The notes: generated by a model not told the origin, from the sequence alone. A stretch of 7,741 nucleotides of DNA from DASPKO01 sp035628055 (GCA_035628055.1 DASPKO010000248.1:1-7741); one strand, 5' to 3'. Positions 1 to 6,185 are shown, counted from the first letter of the stretch. Translations and numbers: made by a program.

Positions 1-1012
1 AATACCCGAAGACGTTCTGGCTGGCGGCGTTGTTGAGCGTCGGTGGCTCGTAGGGCGCGGGCGTGTAGGCGATGATGGTCGGGGCGTCGCTGGTCGGGGC
101 CGTGGGGACGAAGCCCTTGTTGCTGTCGCCGGTCAGGACCATGCGCACCGAGTTATCGAAGAATGAGACCGGCTGGCGCGCGACCGAGTAGGCGTAGAAG
201 TACTGGCGCTTGCCGGCGTGCCGCGAGACGGTGTCGAAGAACCACACCTTCTGCTCCGGATACTCGACCTCGCTGAGCTTCCGGCGGCCCATGTACGAGG
301 CGTCGGGCACCCAGTACGTCGAGTGGGATGTCGCCTGGCTGACGGTCTCCATGAAGTTAGCGGGGGGCGCGATCAGGCGGCGGTAATCCGCGGAGAAGGC
401 CGAGGGAACCAGCCGGTACGACGAACTGAAGATCCAGCGGTACCGGGCGTTGGCGCCGGTGGTGTCCACGGGGGGATACTCGACCGGGCCCGGGTACGGG
501 CCGCTGGGGAAGGTGAAGGTCGTCGAGCGGGCCATCTTCTGCCAGCCCAGGCGGAGCTTGTCATCCGGGCAGACCACCCCGATGTACGGAAGCTGCTCTT
601 CCTGGAAGTCATTGAGCACCAGGTGGCTGTAGAGGACGTGCGGGATCCAGCCCGTGATCTGCGGCATCTGCGAGGCGTTGTGATCGCTCAGCCGCCGCAT
701 GATGTCGACCGCCTGGTTGGCGCAGGCCTGGTTGTTCGACCCCATGTGGTTGTTCAGGTCGCCGAAGTTGCTGTGGGCCGTGTACCGGTCCCAGTTCAGC
801 GTGAAGCCGCGGTCTTGGAACGCGGCGCCGTAGTTGGCGGCCGCGGTCGCCATCTGCTTGAGGTTCGACATGCAGATGCTGGTGCGCGCCGAGCGCCGGG
901 CCTCGCCGAGCGCCGGGAGCAGGATGCCGACCAGCAGGGCGATGATCGCGATCACCACCAGCAGCTCGATCAACGTGAACGCGCGACGCACCTTCCGCTC
1001 GTGAGCCACCAT
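1..1012 (-). CDS. Type II secretion/type IV pilus-like pseudopilin (prepilin N-terminal cleavage/methylation domain), C-terminus cut by window edge
   Basis: The frame is open from an ATG at 1012 to the left edge, giving 337 residues with no stop. An AGGAG Shine-Dalgarno (1021-1025) lies 8 nt upstream of the ATG. The N-terminus is a class III prepilin signal: a short basic leader with RR at 9-10, then A11|FTLIELLVVIAIIALLVG, with Glu16 at mature position +5 as in this family. The hydrophobic segment 12-34 would be both export signal and assembly helix. Next comes the usual amphipathic helix (EARRSARTSICMSNLKQM, about 37-54) and a long globular part with VVCPDDK (146-152) and YPEQKVWFFD (251-260), features often seen in the large planctomycete pseudopilins. 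The product would be cleaved and N-methylated by a prepilin peptidase and sit in the envelope. The residue before the cut is Ala rather than the usual Gly. No H-X9-DG domain is visible. The individual function of these multi-copy planctomycete proteins is unknown. Family call firm, role uncertain. Confidence 0.94.
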   Translation of the reverse strand, partial: MVAHERKVRRAFTLIELLVVIAIIALLVGILLPALGEARRSARTSICMSNLKQMATAAANYGAAFQDRGFTLNWDRYTAHSNFGDLNNHMGSNNQACANQAVDIMRRLSDHNASQMPQITGWIPHVLYSHLVLNDFQEEQLPYIGVVCPDDKLRLGWQKMARSTTFTFPSGPYPGPVEYPPVDTTGANARYRWIFSSSYRLVPSAFSADYRRLIAPPANFMETVSQATSHSTYWVPDASYMGRRKLSEVEYPEQKVWFFDTVSRHAGKRQYFYAYSVARQPVSFFDNSVRMVLTGDSNKGFVPTAPTSDAPTIIAYTPAPYEPPTLNNAASQNVFGY

Positions 1013-1054
1013 GTTGTCGTCTCCTGTCACGCTCGCCACAGAACGCGGCGGCGG

Positions 1055-1072
1055 GGCGGTGTCTCCACCGCC
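1055..1072 (-). promoter_or_regulatory. Stem-loop with GNRA-type GAGA tetraloop in the pseudopilin mRNA leader
   Basis: Read on the minus strand this is a perfect 7-bp stem, GGCGGTG/CACCGCC, closed by GAGA. GAGA fits the stable GNRA tetraloop class. It lies 42 nt upstream of the ATG at 1012 and about 30 nt upstream of the AGGAG ribosome binding site. It could stabilise the 5' end of the message or affect translation. In DNA this GC-rich, a stem of this size can also arise by chance. Confidence 0.35.
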
Positions 1073-1107
1073 TGATGTACCGGAACAGTCTGGCACACAA
1101 AAGCTAC

Positions 1108-1139
1108 CCGAACCAAGCGGGGCTGTCCAGCCTGTTCGG
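1108..1139 (-). terminator. Possible weak terminator or structured spacer between the zinc-ribbon gene and the pseudopilin gene
   Basis: Outer arms CCGAAC/GTTCGG (1108-1113 and 1134-1139) enclose an inner hairpin GGCT-gtcc-AGCC (1121-1132). On the minus strand the structure is followed by GTAGCTTTTGTG, so there is only a short, delayed U-run. It lies between the end of the upstream minus-strand gene (1168) and the start of the next (1012), where a terminator would be expected. The evidence is structural only. Confidence 0.3.
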
Positions 1140-1160
1140 TCCGAAAACCGCCCGCCCACC

Positions 1161-1190
1161 AAAAAAATCATCGTCCGACCGGCACGGGAC
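1161..1190 (-). terminator. Seven-T run directly after a stop codon, with a weak stem before it
   Basis: On the minus strand the TGA stop of the zinc-ribbon gene (1168-1170) is followed at once by seven T residues (1161-1167). The preceding coding bases can form only a short imperfect stem, GTCC/GGAC (1173-1190, 4 bp plus a G-T pair). This may be a terminator overlapping the end of the gene, but the stem is marginal. Confidence 0.25.
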
Positions 1191-2268
1191 CCTCCCCAGT
1201 CTCCCACCCCAGCACCATCAACCGGAGCCGGGCATAGACCCGGACCGGGTGATTCGTCCCCTGCGCGAGCCGTACCAGCACCTCACGGTCATCGCCGGCC
1301 ACCGCCTCCAGTTCGGCCGGGCTCAGGTCGCCGACACGCCGCGGTGCGGCCTGGCCCCGCTCGGGGGCCGAGATTGGCGGCGCCACATCTTCGGGGCCCG
1401 GGTCGGCCGCGGCGCTCTGCGGTGTGGGCCCCAGGTCCCTTGGAGTCGCCTCGGTCGCCGCCCGGGTTGGCCCGCTCGCCGGCTCGAGGAGAACCGGGCC
1501 CTCCCCCGCGCGGGCCAGCACGATCACGACCGCCGCCAGCAGGAGTGCCAGCAGCACCCCGAGAAGCGCGGTCATCGTCCGCGTGCGCGCGGCCAGGCGG
1601 CGACGCCGCAGGGCGATGGCCTCGGCGACCGCGGCGGCGGCCTCGGGTGCCGTCGGCTGAGCGCCCCCACCGGTGGATTGATCTTGGGAATCGAACCCGC
1701 CACGCGCGGCGACCCGGGCTGCCCCGCCGACCGCCTCGGCCGGCGCCGCCCCGGCCTCGCGCGGGGCGAGCGCGCGCGGGAGGACGTCTGGGGGCCCGCC
1801 CGCTGCGCCCAGGTATTGCCGGTCCTCGGGCACGGAGAAATCCGCCCCGCAGGCGGCGCACTGGCGGTCGGATCCCGTGGCGGGTTTCCCGCAGGCGTGA
1901 CACCGCCCCAGGTGGTTGGCGACACCCGGCGCCGCGCCGGCGCGCACCCAGAACTGACCCGTGGTGGGACCGCGAATGACCGACTCGGCGGTTAGGCGTC
2001 CCCGGCGGATCAGCGCGAGCAGTGTGGGATAGGCGCACCCGGGTCGGAAGGGCGAGATCTCGTCGCGCAGGGCCCAGGGACCCATCGCCTCCTGAGAGGC
2101 CGCGCGCGAAAGCGGGTCGAAGTAGCCCTTGCAGCTCTCGCACCGCGTGAGATTGAGCGACTCGGACCCGCAGTACGGGCACAGGGCCCGGGCGGGCTTG
2201 GGAGAGGGAGGCCCGGGGGGGCGCGCCCGCGGCTCTCCGGCGCCGGCTTGTCGCGGGGTCTCCGCCAT
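1168..2268 (-). CDS. Single-pass membrane protein with two zinc ribbons flanking a GYF_2-like domain
   Basis: 366 residues from the ATG at 2268, with a purine-rich GGGGAG just upstream. A basic, Pro-rich N-terminus leads into a four-cysteine zinc ribbon (CPYC at 30-33, CESC at 43-46). Residues about 63-119 resemble a GYF_2/DUF4339 domain: GPWALRDE, then TLLALIRRGRLTAESVIRG and a W-x-x-A-like end (FWVRA). A second ribbon follows (CHAC 123-126, CAAC 137-140). Residues 145-225 are low-complexity Ala/Pro/Gly. A basic stop-transfer patch (RRRRLAARTR, 221-230) precedes one membrane helix at about 233-252. By the positive-inside rule the ribbons face the cytoplasm and the Pro/Ala-rich tail with a short C-terminal helical part (about 314-350) faces outward. 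GYF_2 domains in bacteria usually accompany membrane segments and are thought to bind proline-rich peptides. No catalytic motif is visible. The cysteines are intact, so zinc binding is likely. The cellular role is unknown and could be sensing or scaffolding. Confidence 0.85.
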   Translation of the reverse strand: MAETPRQAGAGEPRARPPGPPSPKPARALCPYCGSESLNLTRCESCKGYFDPLSRAASQEAMGPWALRDEISPFRPGCAYPTLLALIRRGRLTAESVIRGPTTGQFWVRAGAAPGVANHLGRCHACGKPATGSDRQCAACGADFSVPEDRQYLGAAGGPPDVLPRALAPREAGAAPAEAVGGAARVAARGGFDSQDQSTGGGAQPTAPEAAAAVAEAIALRRRRLAARTRTMTALLGVLLALLLAAVVIVLARAGEGPVLLEPASGPTRAATEATPRDLGPTPQSAAADPGPEDVAPPISAPERGQAAPRRVGDLSPAELEAVAGDDREVLVRLAQGTNHPVRVYARLRLMVLGWETGEGPVPVGR

Positions 2269-2288
2269 GAGCTCCCCTATGTTAGTGC

Positions 2289-3350
2289 ATGCCCCGCACG
2301 ATCCGGCCCGCTCCGATGCCGCTCCTGTCCCAGCCGGTCCGAACGCGCAGCTGCTGGGGCGCGAGTGCGACCCTGCCCGCCCTGCTGCTGCTCGGGGCGT
2401 GCCAGCGCGACCGCGCGCCGCTCGGGGCGGATGAGCCCGCCGGCCTGCCCGTGGCCCATCCTTCCCCGGCCGAGCCGAACCGGCGCCCCCCCGCGATGGT
2501 CTCGGGCCGCGCGGTCACGTGGGAGGAGCTGACGCCCCTGCTCTCCGAGGCCTCGGGCGGGATCGTGCTGGAGGAGATCGCGCTCTCGCGGCAGGTCGAG
2601 CGCGAGCTCGCGGCCCGCGGGCTCCGAGTGGGCGACGCGGAAATCGCCGAGGAGCGCCGGCATCTGGCCGAGTCGATCGCCCGCGCCACCGGCTCGGCCG
2701 CCGACGATACCGAGCGGCTGATCCAGGGGGTGCGGCGGTCGCGCGGTCTCGGCGACCGGCGCTTTGCCGAGCTGCTCCGGCGCAACGCGATGCTGCGGAG
2801 GCTTGTCGCCGACGAGGTCAGTATTTCCGAGGACGACCTGCGCCAGGCCCACGCCATGCGATACGGGCCGCGCCTTCGCGCCCGCCTGATCGTCTCGCCG
2901 ACGCGCCAGCAGGCCGCCGAGGCGCTCCGGCGCGTGCTCCCAGCCGAGCAGGGCGGGGCGGGTGAGCCGTTCGCGGAGGTGGCGGCCACCGAGTCGACCG
3001 ACCCGTCGCGCTTCCGCGGCGGGCTGCTCGAGCCGATCAGCGCCGTCGACCCCACCTACCCGGCGGCGGTGCGCCAGACCCTCTCGGGCATGACGCCTGG
3101 CCAGATCAGCCCGCCCATCGCCATCGAAGAGGGCTTCGCGATTGTCCGGCTCGAGGGGATCGAGGAACGCACGGGGCCGCCCCTCGCGTCGGTCCGGCAG
3201 GAGCTGGAGGCGGAGACCCGCCTGGTCCGAGAACGGGTCCTGATGGACCGGCTCGCGGCCCGGCTCGTCGCCACCGCCCCGGTGACCATCTTCGACGATC
3301 CGCTCGAATGGGGCTGGAGAAACCGGGGGGCGGTGGCGGAACGGCCGTGA
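2289..3350 (+). CDS. Parvulin/SurA-type foldase lipoprotein with degenerate peptidyl-prolyl isomerase domain
   Basis: 353 residues from the ATG at 2289. The ATG at 2316 (codon 10) gives a more normal lipoprotein signal and may be the real start; neither has a clear ribosome binding site. The signal ends in lipobox LLGAC with Cys38, so the product should be lipid-anchored outside the inner membrane. After a Pro-rich linker, residues about 70-190 look like a SurA_N-type helical chaperone region (VSGRAVTWEELTPLL, then ALSRQVERELAARGL). Residues about 195-292 match a PpiC rotamase domain: ARLIV (198-202), FRGGLLEPI (242-250), TPGQISPPI (269-277) and GFAIVRLEG (282-290). The two histidines that mark parvulins (ARHIL and GFHII) are replaced by Leu200 and Ala284, so isomerase activity is doubtful and a chaperone role is more likely. 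The next gene, 146 bp downstream on the same strand, encodes a large secreted protein that is a plausible client; this link is inference. Confidence 0.86.
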   Translation: MPRTIRPAPMPLLSQPVRTRSCWGASATLPALLLLGACQRDRAPLGADEPAGLPVAHPSPAEPNRRPPAMVSGRAVTWEELTPLLSEASGGIVLEEIALSRQVERELAARGLRVGDAEIAEERRHLAESIARATGSAADDTERLIQGVRRSRGLGDRRFAELLRRNAMLRRLVADEVSISEDDLRQAHAMRYGPRLRARLIVSPTRQQAAEALRRVLPAEQGGAGEPFAEVAATESTDPSRFRGGLLEPISAVDPTYPAAVRQTLSGMTPGQISPPIAIEEGFAIVRLEGIEERTGPPLASVRQELEAETRLVRERVLMDRLAARLVATAPVTIFDDPLEWGWRNRGAVAERP

Positions 3351-3368
3351 GAGCGTCCGGGCGTGCGC

Positions 3369-3412
3369 GGGAGCCGGTTTGTCCCCTCGCCCCTTGCGGC
3401 TGGGCGGCTCCC
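3369..3412 (+). repeat. 8-bp inverted repeat overlapping the candidate promoter of the secreted-protein gene
   Basis: GGGAGCCG at 3369-3376 is matched perfectly by CGGCTCCC at 3405-3412, with a 28-nt gap. The right arm lies in the spacer of the candidate promoter at 3394-3423. It could be an operator or an mRNA stem after the foldase gene. No T-run follows, so it is not an intrinsic terminator. A chance origin is quite possible at this GC content. Confidence 0.25.
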
Positions 3413-3423
3413 CGTGATACGAT
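3394..3423 (+). promoter_or_regulatory. Candidate sigma-70-type promoter with extended -10
   Basis: TTGCGG (3394-3399) and TACGAT (3418-3423) are separated by 18 bp. TG at 3415-3416 followed by one base gives an extended -10 (TG-n-TACGAT). It lies about 75-100 bp upstream of the GTG start at 3497, and TACGAT matches the consensus at the important first, second and last two positions. It would let the secreted-protein gene be transcribed independently of the foldase gene. Planctomycete promoters are poorly defined, so this is a prediction. Confidence 0.4.
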
Positions 3424-3463
3424 GGCACCGACCGCCACGCCGGCAGCGGCCTGTGTTCTGTCG

Positions 3464-3475
3464 CCGCCGCGGCGG
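3464..3475. repeat. 12-bp perfect palindrome in the leader of the secreted-protein gene
   Basis: CCGCCGCGGCGG reads the same on both strands and sits 21 bp before the GTG start and about 40 bp after the candidate -10. It could be a regulator-binding site in the leader, but short CG-only palindromes are expected by chance in this DNA. Confidence 0.2.
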
Positions 3476-3484
3476 TCCATCACG

Positions 3485-3489
3485 GGAGG
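3485..3489 (+). promoter_or_regulatory. Shine-Dalgarno GGAGG that fixes the GTG start at 3497
   Basis: GGAGG with a 7-nt spacer precedes GTG at 3497. The same frame is open upstream to an ATG at 3308 inside the foldase gene, but that extension has no ribosome binding site and would bury the signal peptide. The GTG start places the signal peptide exactly at the N-terminus. Confidence 0.8.
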
Positions 3490-3496
3490 AGAGCGC

Positions 3497-5866
3497 GTGA
3501 AGACCACCGCAGCTTGGGCGCTTATGGTCTCGACCGGCCTGGCGGCCTCGGTTTATGGGCAGGACAGTGTTTCGCCGGGACAGGGCATCGCCAACTCCGA
3601 TGCCGTCTGGGCGTGGCGGACCAGCGAGCAGCACAACGCCTTCGTCGTGGACCTGGCGCCGCTGCTGACGGACTGGGGCCACACCTTCGGGATCGCCCCG
3701 CTCTACAAGTCGAGCCGGAGCGACGCGGCATTCCCGTCCACGCTGCTCTCGCTCCAGTCGCTCAGCAGCATGACGGTCGGCCCGGAGCCGGCTGCCCCGC
3801 TGCCCAGCTACCAGCTCTGGACGTTCCCCGGCGGGGGTATCAACGACCTCAAGAGCCTGGCGACCGACACGTTCGTGCCCGGGCCGGGAACCTATTACGG
3901 CTTCGGGGCCGCCTTCCGCGAGGCCAGCGGCAACTACGACGGGCTGGTCGGCGGCATCGTCGCGTACAGCGCCGCGCTGCCCGAACGCCTGCTCGTCTCG
4001 CGCACGCACGCGGCCATCAACTCCACCGCCAGCTTCGACCCGGTCTCCGAGAACTACACCATCTTCTCCTGGGGTTCGCGCTTTGGCGGGCCCACGATCG
4101 ACGCCTCGCGCAACCTCTCGTTCCGGGCCGATGGCTCCTCGCCTCCGGCGATCGCCGTCAACCCTTTGGCGGGCAACAACATCTTCCGTGTCGACCTGCA
4201 GGCCCGCAACACGGGGATGACCAACTTCTTCGACAACGCCGGCCCGAGCGACCTGGGGGCGACGAGCTGGCTGGTCGTCCGCCATGCCAGCAACCACAAC
4301 CCCCCCACCGGGATTCCCGAGGAGCGCGGACTGGGGGTGACGCGCCCGGTGATGATGACCGAGAACTTCCAGACCAACTACGTCTTTGAGTCCAGCCCGG
4401 GCGTCACCTTCGCCACCGCGATGCACCGCCCCGGAACCGACGACCACCGCGGCGTGCCCAGCTACTCGCCCGCGGTCTTCTTCCCCGGGACGGTCGGCAC
4501 CGGGGCCACGCTCTCGCGTCCCACCGGCCTGCTCTCGATGCGCACCCGCGGCATCAGCCTCTTCGGCGTGGACACGAACGGGTCCCCCATGGGCACCCAG
4601 CTCCTGCGCTTCGACCTGGCCGCCTCCGTCAGCGATCCGATCACCGGGTTCGTGGCGACCTTCGGGACGCCGCCCAACGGCTTCGGGCTCGGCGAGTTCA
4701 TGCACTACCGCAGTCAGACCGCCTTCCAGGGCGGGGCCCAGGTCGCGGTGGGGATGGACCAGAGCGGGCGCCTGCTCGTCGCGGCCACGGCGGCCGACTC
4801 GTTCGGGAGCAGCTTCGGCTCCAACGGGACCGAGCACGACATGGCCTCGCCCTTCAACTACCTCGTCGCCGCCCGCGTCCCCGCGCCGGGCGCCGCCCCG
4901 GAGTGGTCACTCGCCGCGTACGTCACCGCGACCGACGGGAAGATCATCGTCGACGAGAACGGCGTCCGCACCGGGCAGCTCGTCCCGCTGGGGTCGGTCA
5001 GCGGCGCTCCCATCGGCCCGTCCATCTCCTCACCGGCGATCGACTCGGTGGGAAACATCTGGTTCCTCGCCGCCTACCAGAACCAGGACCCCAACGGCGC
5101 TCCCCTGGGCCAGCCGACCACCGGACTCTTCCGCGCCATTTACGACGGCACGCTCGCCGTCCCCGGCTACCGCCTCGAGCTGGTGCTGAGCAATGGGCAG
5201 GTGCTGCGCGGCAAGAACGCGGACCGCGACTACAAGATCGTGTTCCTCTCCATCGCCGACAACGACTCGATCAGCTCCGGCTCGCTCTTCGCCCACAACA
5301 TCAACCAGGGCACCTACGCGGGGTTCCCCCTTGGCAATGCCAGCACCGCCGATCCCCGCACCCTGGGCGGGCTGGTCATCCAGGCGACGATCATCTACGA
5401 CGTCAACGCCGACGGGCAGTTCGAGCGCCTCAGCGGCGCGGGGGGCAATCCCAACAGCCCGGATCAGGATTACAACGTCGTGCTCTTCCTGGGCGGGACG
5501 ACCTTCGAGGACGATACGGTCGACTGCAACGGCAACGGCATCGATGACGCGCAAGAGATCGCCGGCAGTCCGGCCATGGATTGCTTCGACCCCGCGGCCG
5601 GCACGCTCAACGGGTTCCACCAGGTCGGCGGGCCCAACGGGGCGATCGACGCCTGCGAGTGCCCGGCGAACTTCAACCGCGACGCCGCGGTGGGCACGAG
5701 CGACATCTCGGCCTTCCTGTCGTCGTGGTTCAACGACATCACCACGGGCCAGACCAAGGCCGACATCAACTGCTCCGGCAGCATCGGGACCAACGACGTC
5801 TCGACCTTCCTGAGCATCTGGTTCGCGGCCCTGAACGGCCAGCCGGCCTTCAACAACTGCCCCTAA
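3497..5866 (+). CDS. Large secreted protein with C-terminal dockerin-like (GC-type) anchor
   Basis: 789 residues from GTG 3497. MKTTAAWALMVSTGLAASVYG|Q is a Sec signal peptide (a short charged start, a hydrophobic core, and a small-residue cut site near 20-21). Residues about 25-670 are Gly/Ser/Asn/Thr-rich with many beta-strand-like stretches, including repeated phrases of the SSPAIDSVGNIWFLAAY kind that suggest a propeller or beta-sandwich fold, but I recognise no catalytic domain. At 676-689 DCNGNGIDDAQEIA is a calcium-binding motif of the thrombospondin-3-like type frequent in planctomycete secreted proteins. The end (722-789) is a dockerin-like pair of EF-hand half loops: N725-x-N-x-D729 up to D736, then D756-x-N758-x-S760-G up to D767, each followed by a [FL]L-S-x-W-F helix. 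The protein ends in NNCP. This matches the GC-type dockerin-anchored proteins of Phycisphaerae. It probably acts on or outside the cell surface; the ligand is unknown. It has its own candidate promoter and terminator. Confidence 0.93.
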   Translation: MKTTAAWALMVSTGLAASVYGQDSVSPGQGIANSDAVWAWRTSEQHNAFVVDLAPLLTDWGHTFGIAPLYKSSRSDAAFPSTLLSLQSLSSMTVGPEPAAPLPSYQLWTFPGGGINDLKSLATDTFVPGPGTYYGFGAAFREASGNYDGLVGGIVAYSAALPERLLVSRTHAAINSTASFDPVSENYTIFSWGSRFGGPTIDASRNLSFRADGSSPPAIAVNPLAGNNIFRVDLQARNTGMTNFFDNAGPSDLGATSWLVVRHASNHNPPTGIPEERGLGVTRPVMMTENFQTNYVFESSPGVTFATAMHRPGTDDHRGVPSYSPAVFFPGTVGTGATLSRPTGLLSMRTRGISLFGVDTNGSPMGTQLLRFDLAASVSDPITGFVATFGTPPNGFGLGEFMHYRSQTAFQGGAQVAVGMDQSGRLLVAATAADSFGSSFGSNGTEHDMASPFNYLVAARVPAPGAAPEWSLAAYVTATDGKIIVDENGVRTGQLVPLGSVSGAPIGPSISSPAIDSVGNIWFLAAYQNQDPNGAPLGQPTTGLFRAIYDGTLAVPGYRLELVLSNGQVLRGKNADRDYKIVFLSIADNDSISSGSLFAHNINQGTYAGFPLGNASTADPRTLGGLVIQATIIYDVNADGQFERLSGAGGNPNSPDQDYNVVLFLGGTTFEDDTVDCNGNGIDDAQEIAGSPAMDCFDPAAGTLNGFHQVGGPNGAIDACECPANFNRDAAVGTSDISAFLSSWFNDITTGQTKADINCSGSIGTNDVSTFLSIWFAALNGQPAFNNCP

Positions 5867-5885
5867 ACCGCACCTGCGGCCAACC

Positions 5886-5901
5886 GGCCGGGCCGCCGGC
5901 C
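5886..5901 (+). repeat. Short GC hairpin after the secreted-protein gene
   Basis: GGCCGG (5886-5891), loop GCCG, CCGGCC (5896-5901) is a perfect 6-bp stem 19 bp after the stop codon and 17 bp before the main terminator stem. It may help protect the 3' end of the message. It has no T-run of its own. Confidence 0.35.
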
Positions 5902-5918
5902 ATCCGTGTAGTTACCCG

Positions 5919-5948
5919 CCCGGGGCCCACCGCCCCGGGTTTTTATTT
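5919..5948 (+). terminator. Intrinsic terminator of the secreted-protein gene
   Basis: CCCGGGGC (5919-5926) pairs perfectly with GCCCCGGG (5932-5939) around the loop CCACC, and is followed by TTTTTATTT. This is a textbook Rho-independent terminator 53 bp after the TAA stop. On the opposite strand there is no T-run, so it works only for the plus strand and keeps this transcript from entering the convergent lipoprotein genes. Confidence 0.88.
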
Positions 5949-5980
5949 GCGTTTGCCATGTCATGCGGCCGCGGCGCGGC

Positions 5981-5997
5981 GTGAGTGGGATACTCAC
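5981..5997 (-). other. Hairpin across the stop codon of the last gene in the minus-strand cluster
   Basis: GTGAGT (5981-5986), loop GGGAT, ACTCAC (5992-5997) forms a 6-bp stem that includes the TGA at 5994-5996. There is no T-run on the minus strand afterwards, so it is not a classic terminator. It could mark the 3' end of the cluster's message or be chance. Confidence 0.25.
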
Positions 5998-6185
5998 TTG
6001 GGTCCAGGCTGCTTTGGCCCATCTGGCTTGGGTGGCTTAGGGTCCGGAGGAAGGATTCCCTGGTCACCGGGACTGGGATGGTGACTGGCGGGCACTGTCC
6101 GGGTGTCGGACTTCTGTTCCTCGCACCCGCCGAGCGCGGCCCATCCCAGCGCGAGGAGCAGGGCGAGGACGTGTGGCCTGCGCAT
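5994..6185 (-). CDS. Small Pro/Lys-rich lipoprotein (63 residues)
   Basis: The start is the ATG at 6185, which puts MRRPHVLALLLALGWAALGGC at the N-terminus: a basic start, a hydrophobic core and lipobox LGGC with Cys21. Upstream in-frame starts would bury this signal. The ribosome binding site is weak (GGGA, 8 nt before ATG). The mature part is only 43 residues and ends in a proline/lysine-rich tail (GILPPDPKPPKPDGPKQPGPK region, 43-63) with no globular domain, suited to a flexible, lipid-tethered linker or bait. GILPPDPKPP (43-52) resembles GIMPSDPRPP in the upstream lipoprotein. In the C-terminal half roughly half the codons end in A or T, in contrast to the strongly G/C-ending neighbours, which suggests weak constraint on codon choice or recent origin. 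It lies 28 bp after that lipoprotein and is the last gene of the cluster. Function unknown. Confidence 0.72.
   Translation of the reverse strand: MRRPHVLALLLALGWAALGGCEEQKSDTRTVPASHHPSPGDQGILPPDPKPPKPDGPKQPGPK

Noticed and set aside
218..1075. A 285-codon open frame on the plus strand opposite the pseudopilin
   Set aside because: The minus-strand frame has a perfect pseudopilin N-terminus and ribosome binding site. The plus frame is Arg/Val/His-rich with no recognisable motif, and is a shadow.
1011..1995. Two overlapping plus-strand frames of more than 300 codons opposite the zinc-ribbon gene
   Set aside because: Both are Pro/Arg/Gly-rich shadows. The minus frame has intact CxxC pairs, a membrane helix and a sensible start.
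3308..3496. Upstream extension of the secreted protein to an ATG at 3308
   Set aside because: It would overlap the foldase gene, lacks a ribosome binding site and places 63 residues before a good signal peptide. GTG 3497 with GGAGG is better.
3056..4837. A 593-codon open frame on the minus strand, antisense to the foldase and secreted-protein genes
   Set aside because: It is a by-product of strong G/C third-position bias on the plus strand. Its translation is low-complexity with Arg/Gly/Asp runs, it has no domain motif, and it crosses two well-supported genes.
3722..5866. Secreted protein as a known enzyme (glycosidase, peptidase or sulfatase)
   Set aside because: No catalytic motif of these families was found by eye in the 650-residue region, so no enzymatic function is claimed.
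5919..5948. Terminator acting in both directions between the convergent genes
   Set aside because: Only the plus strand has a T-run after the stem. The minus-strand reading continues with GGGTAACTACACGG, so bidirectional function is not supported.
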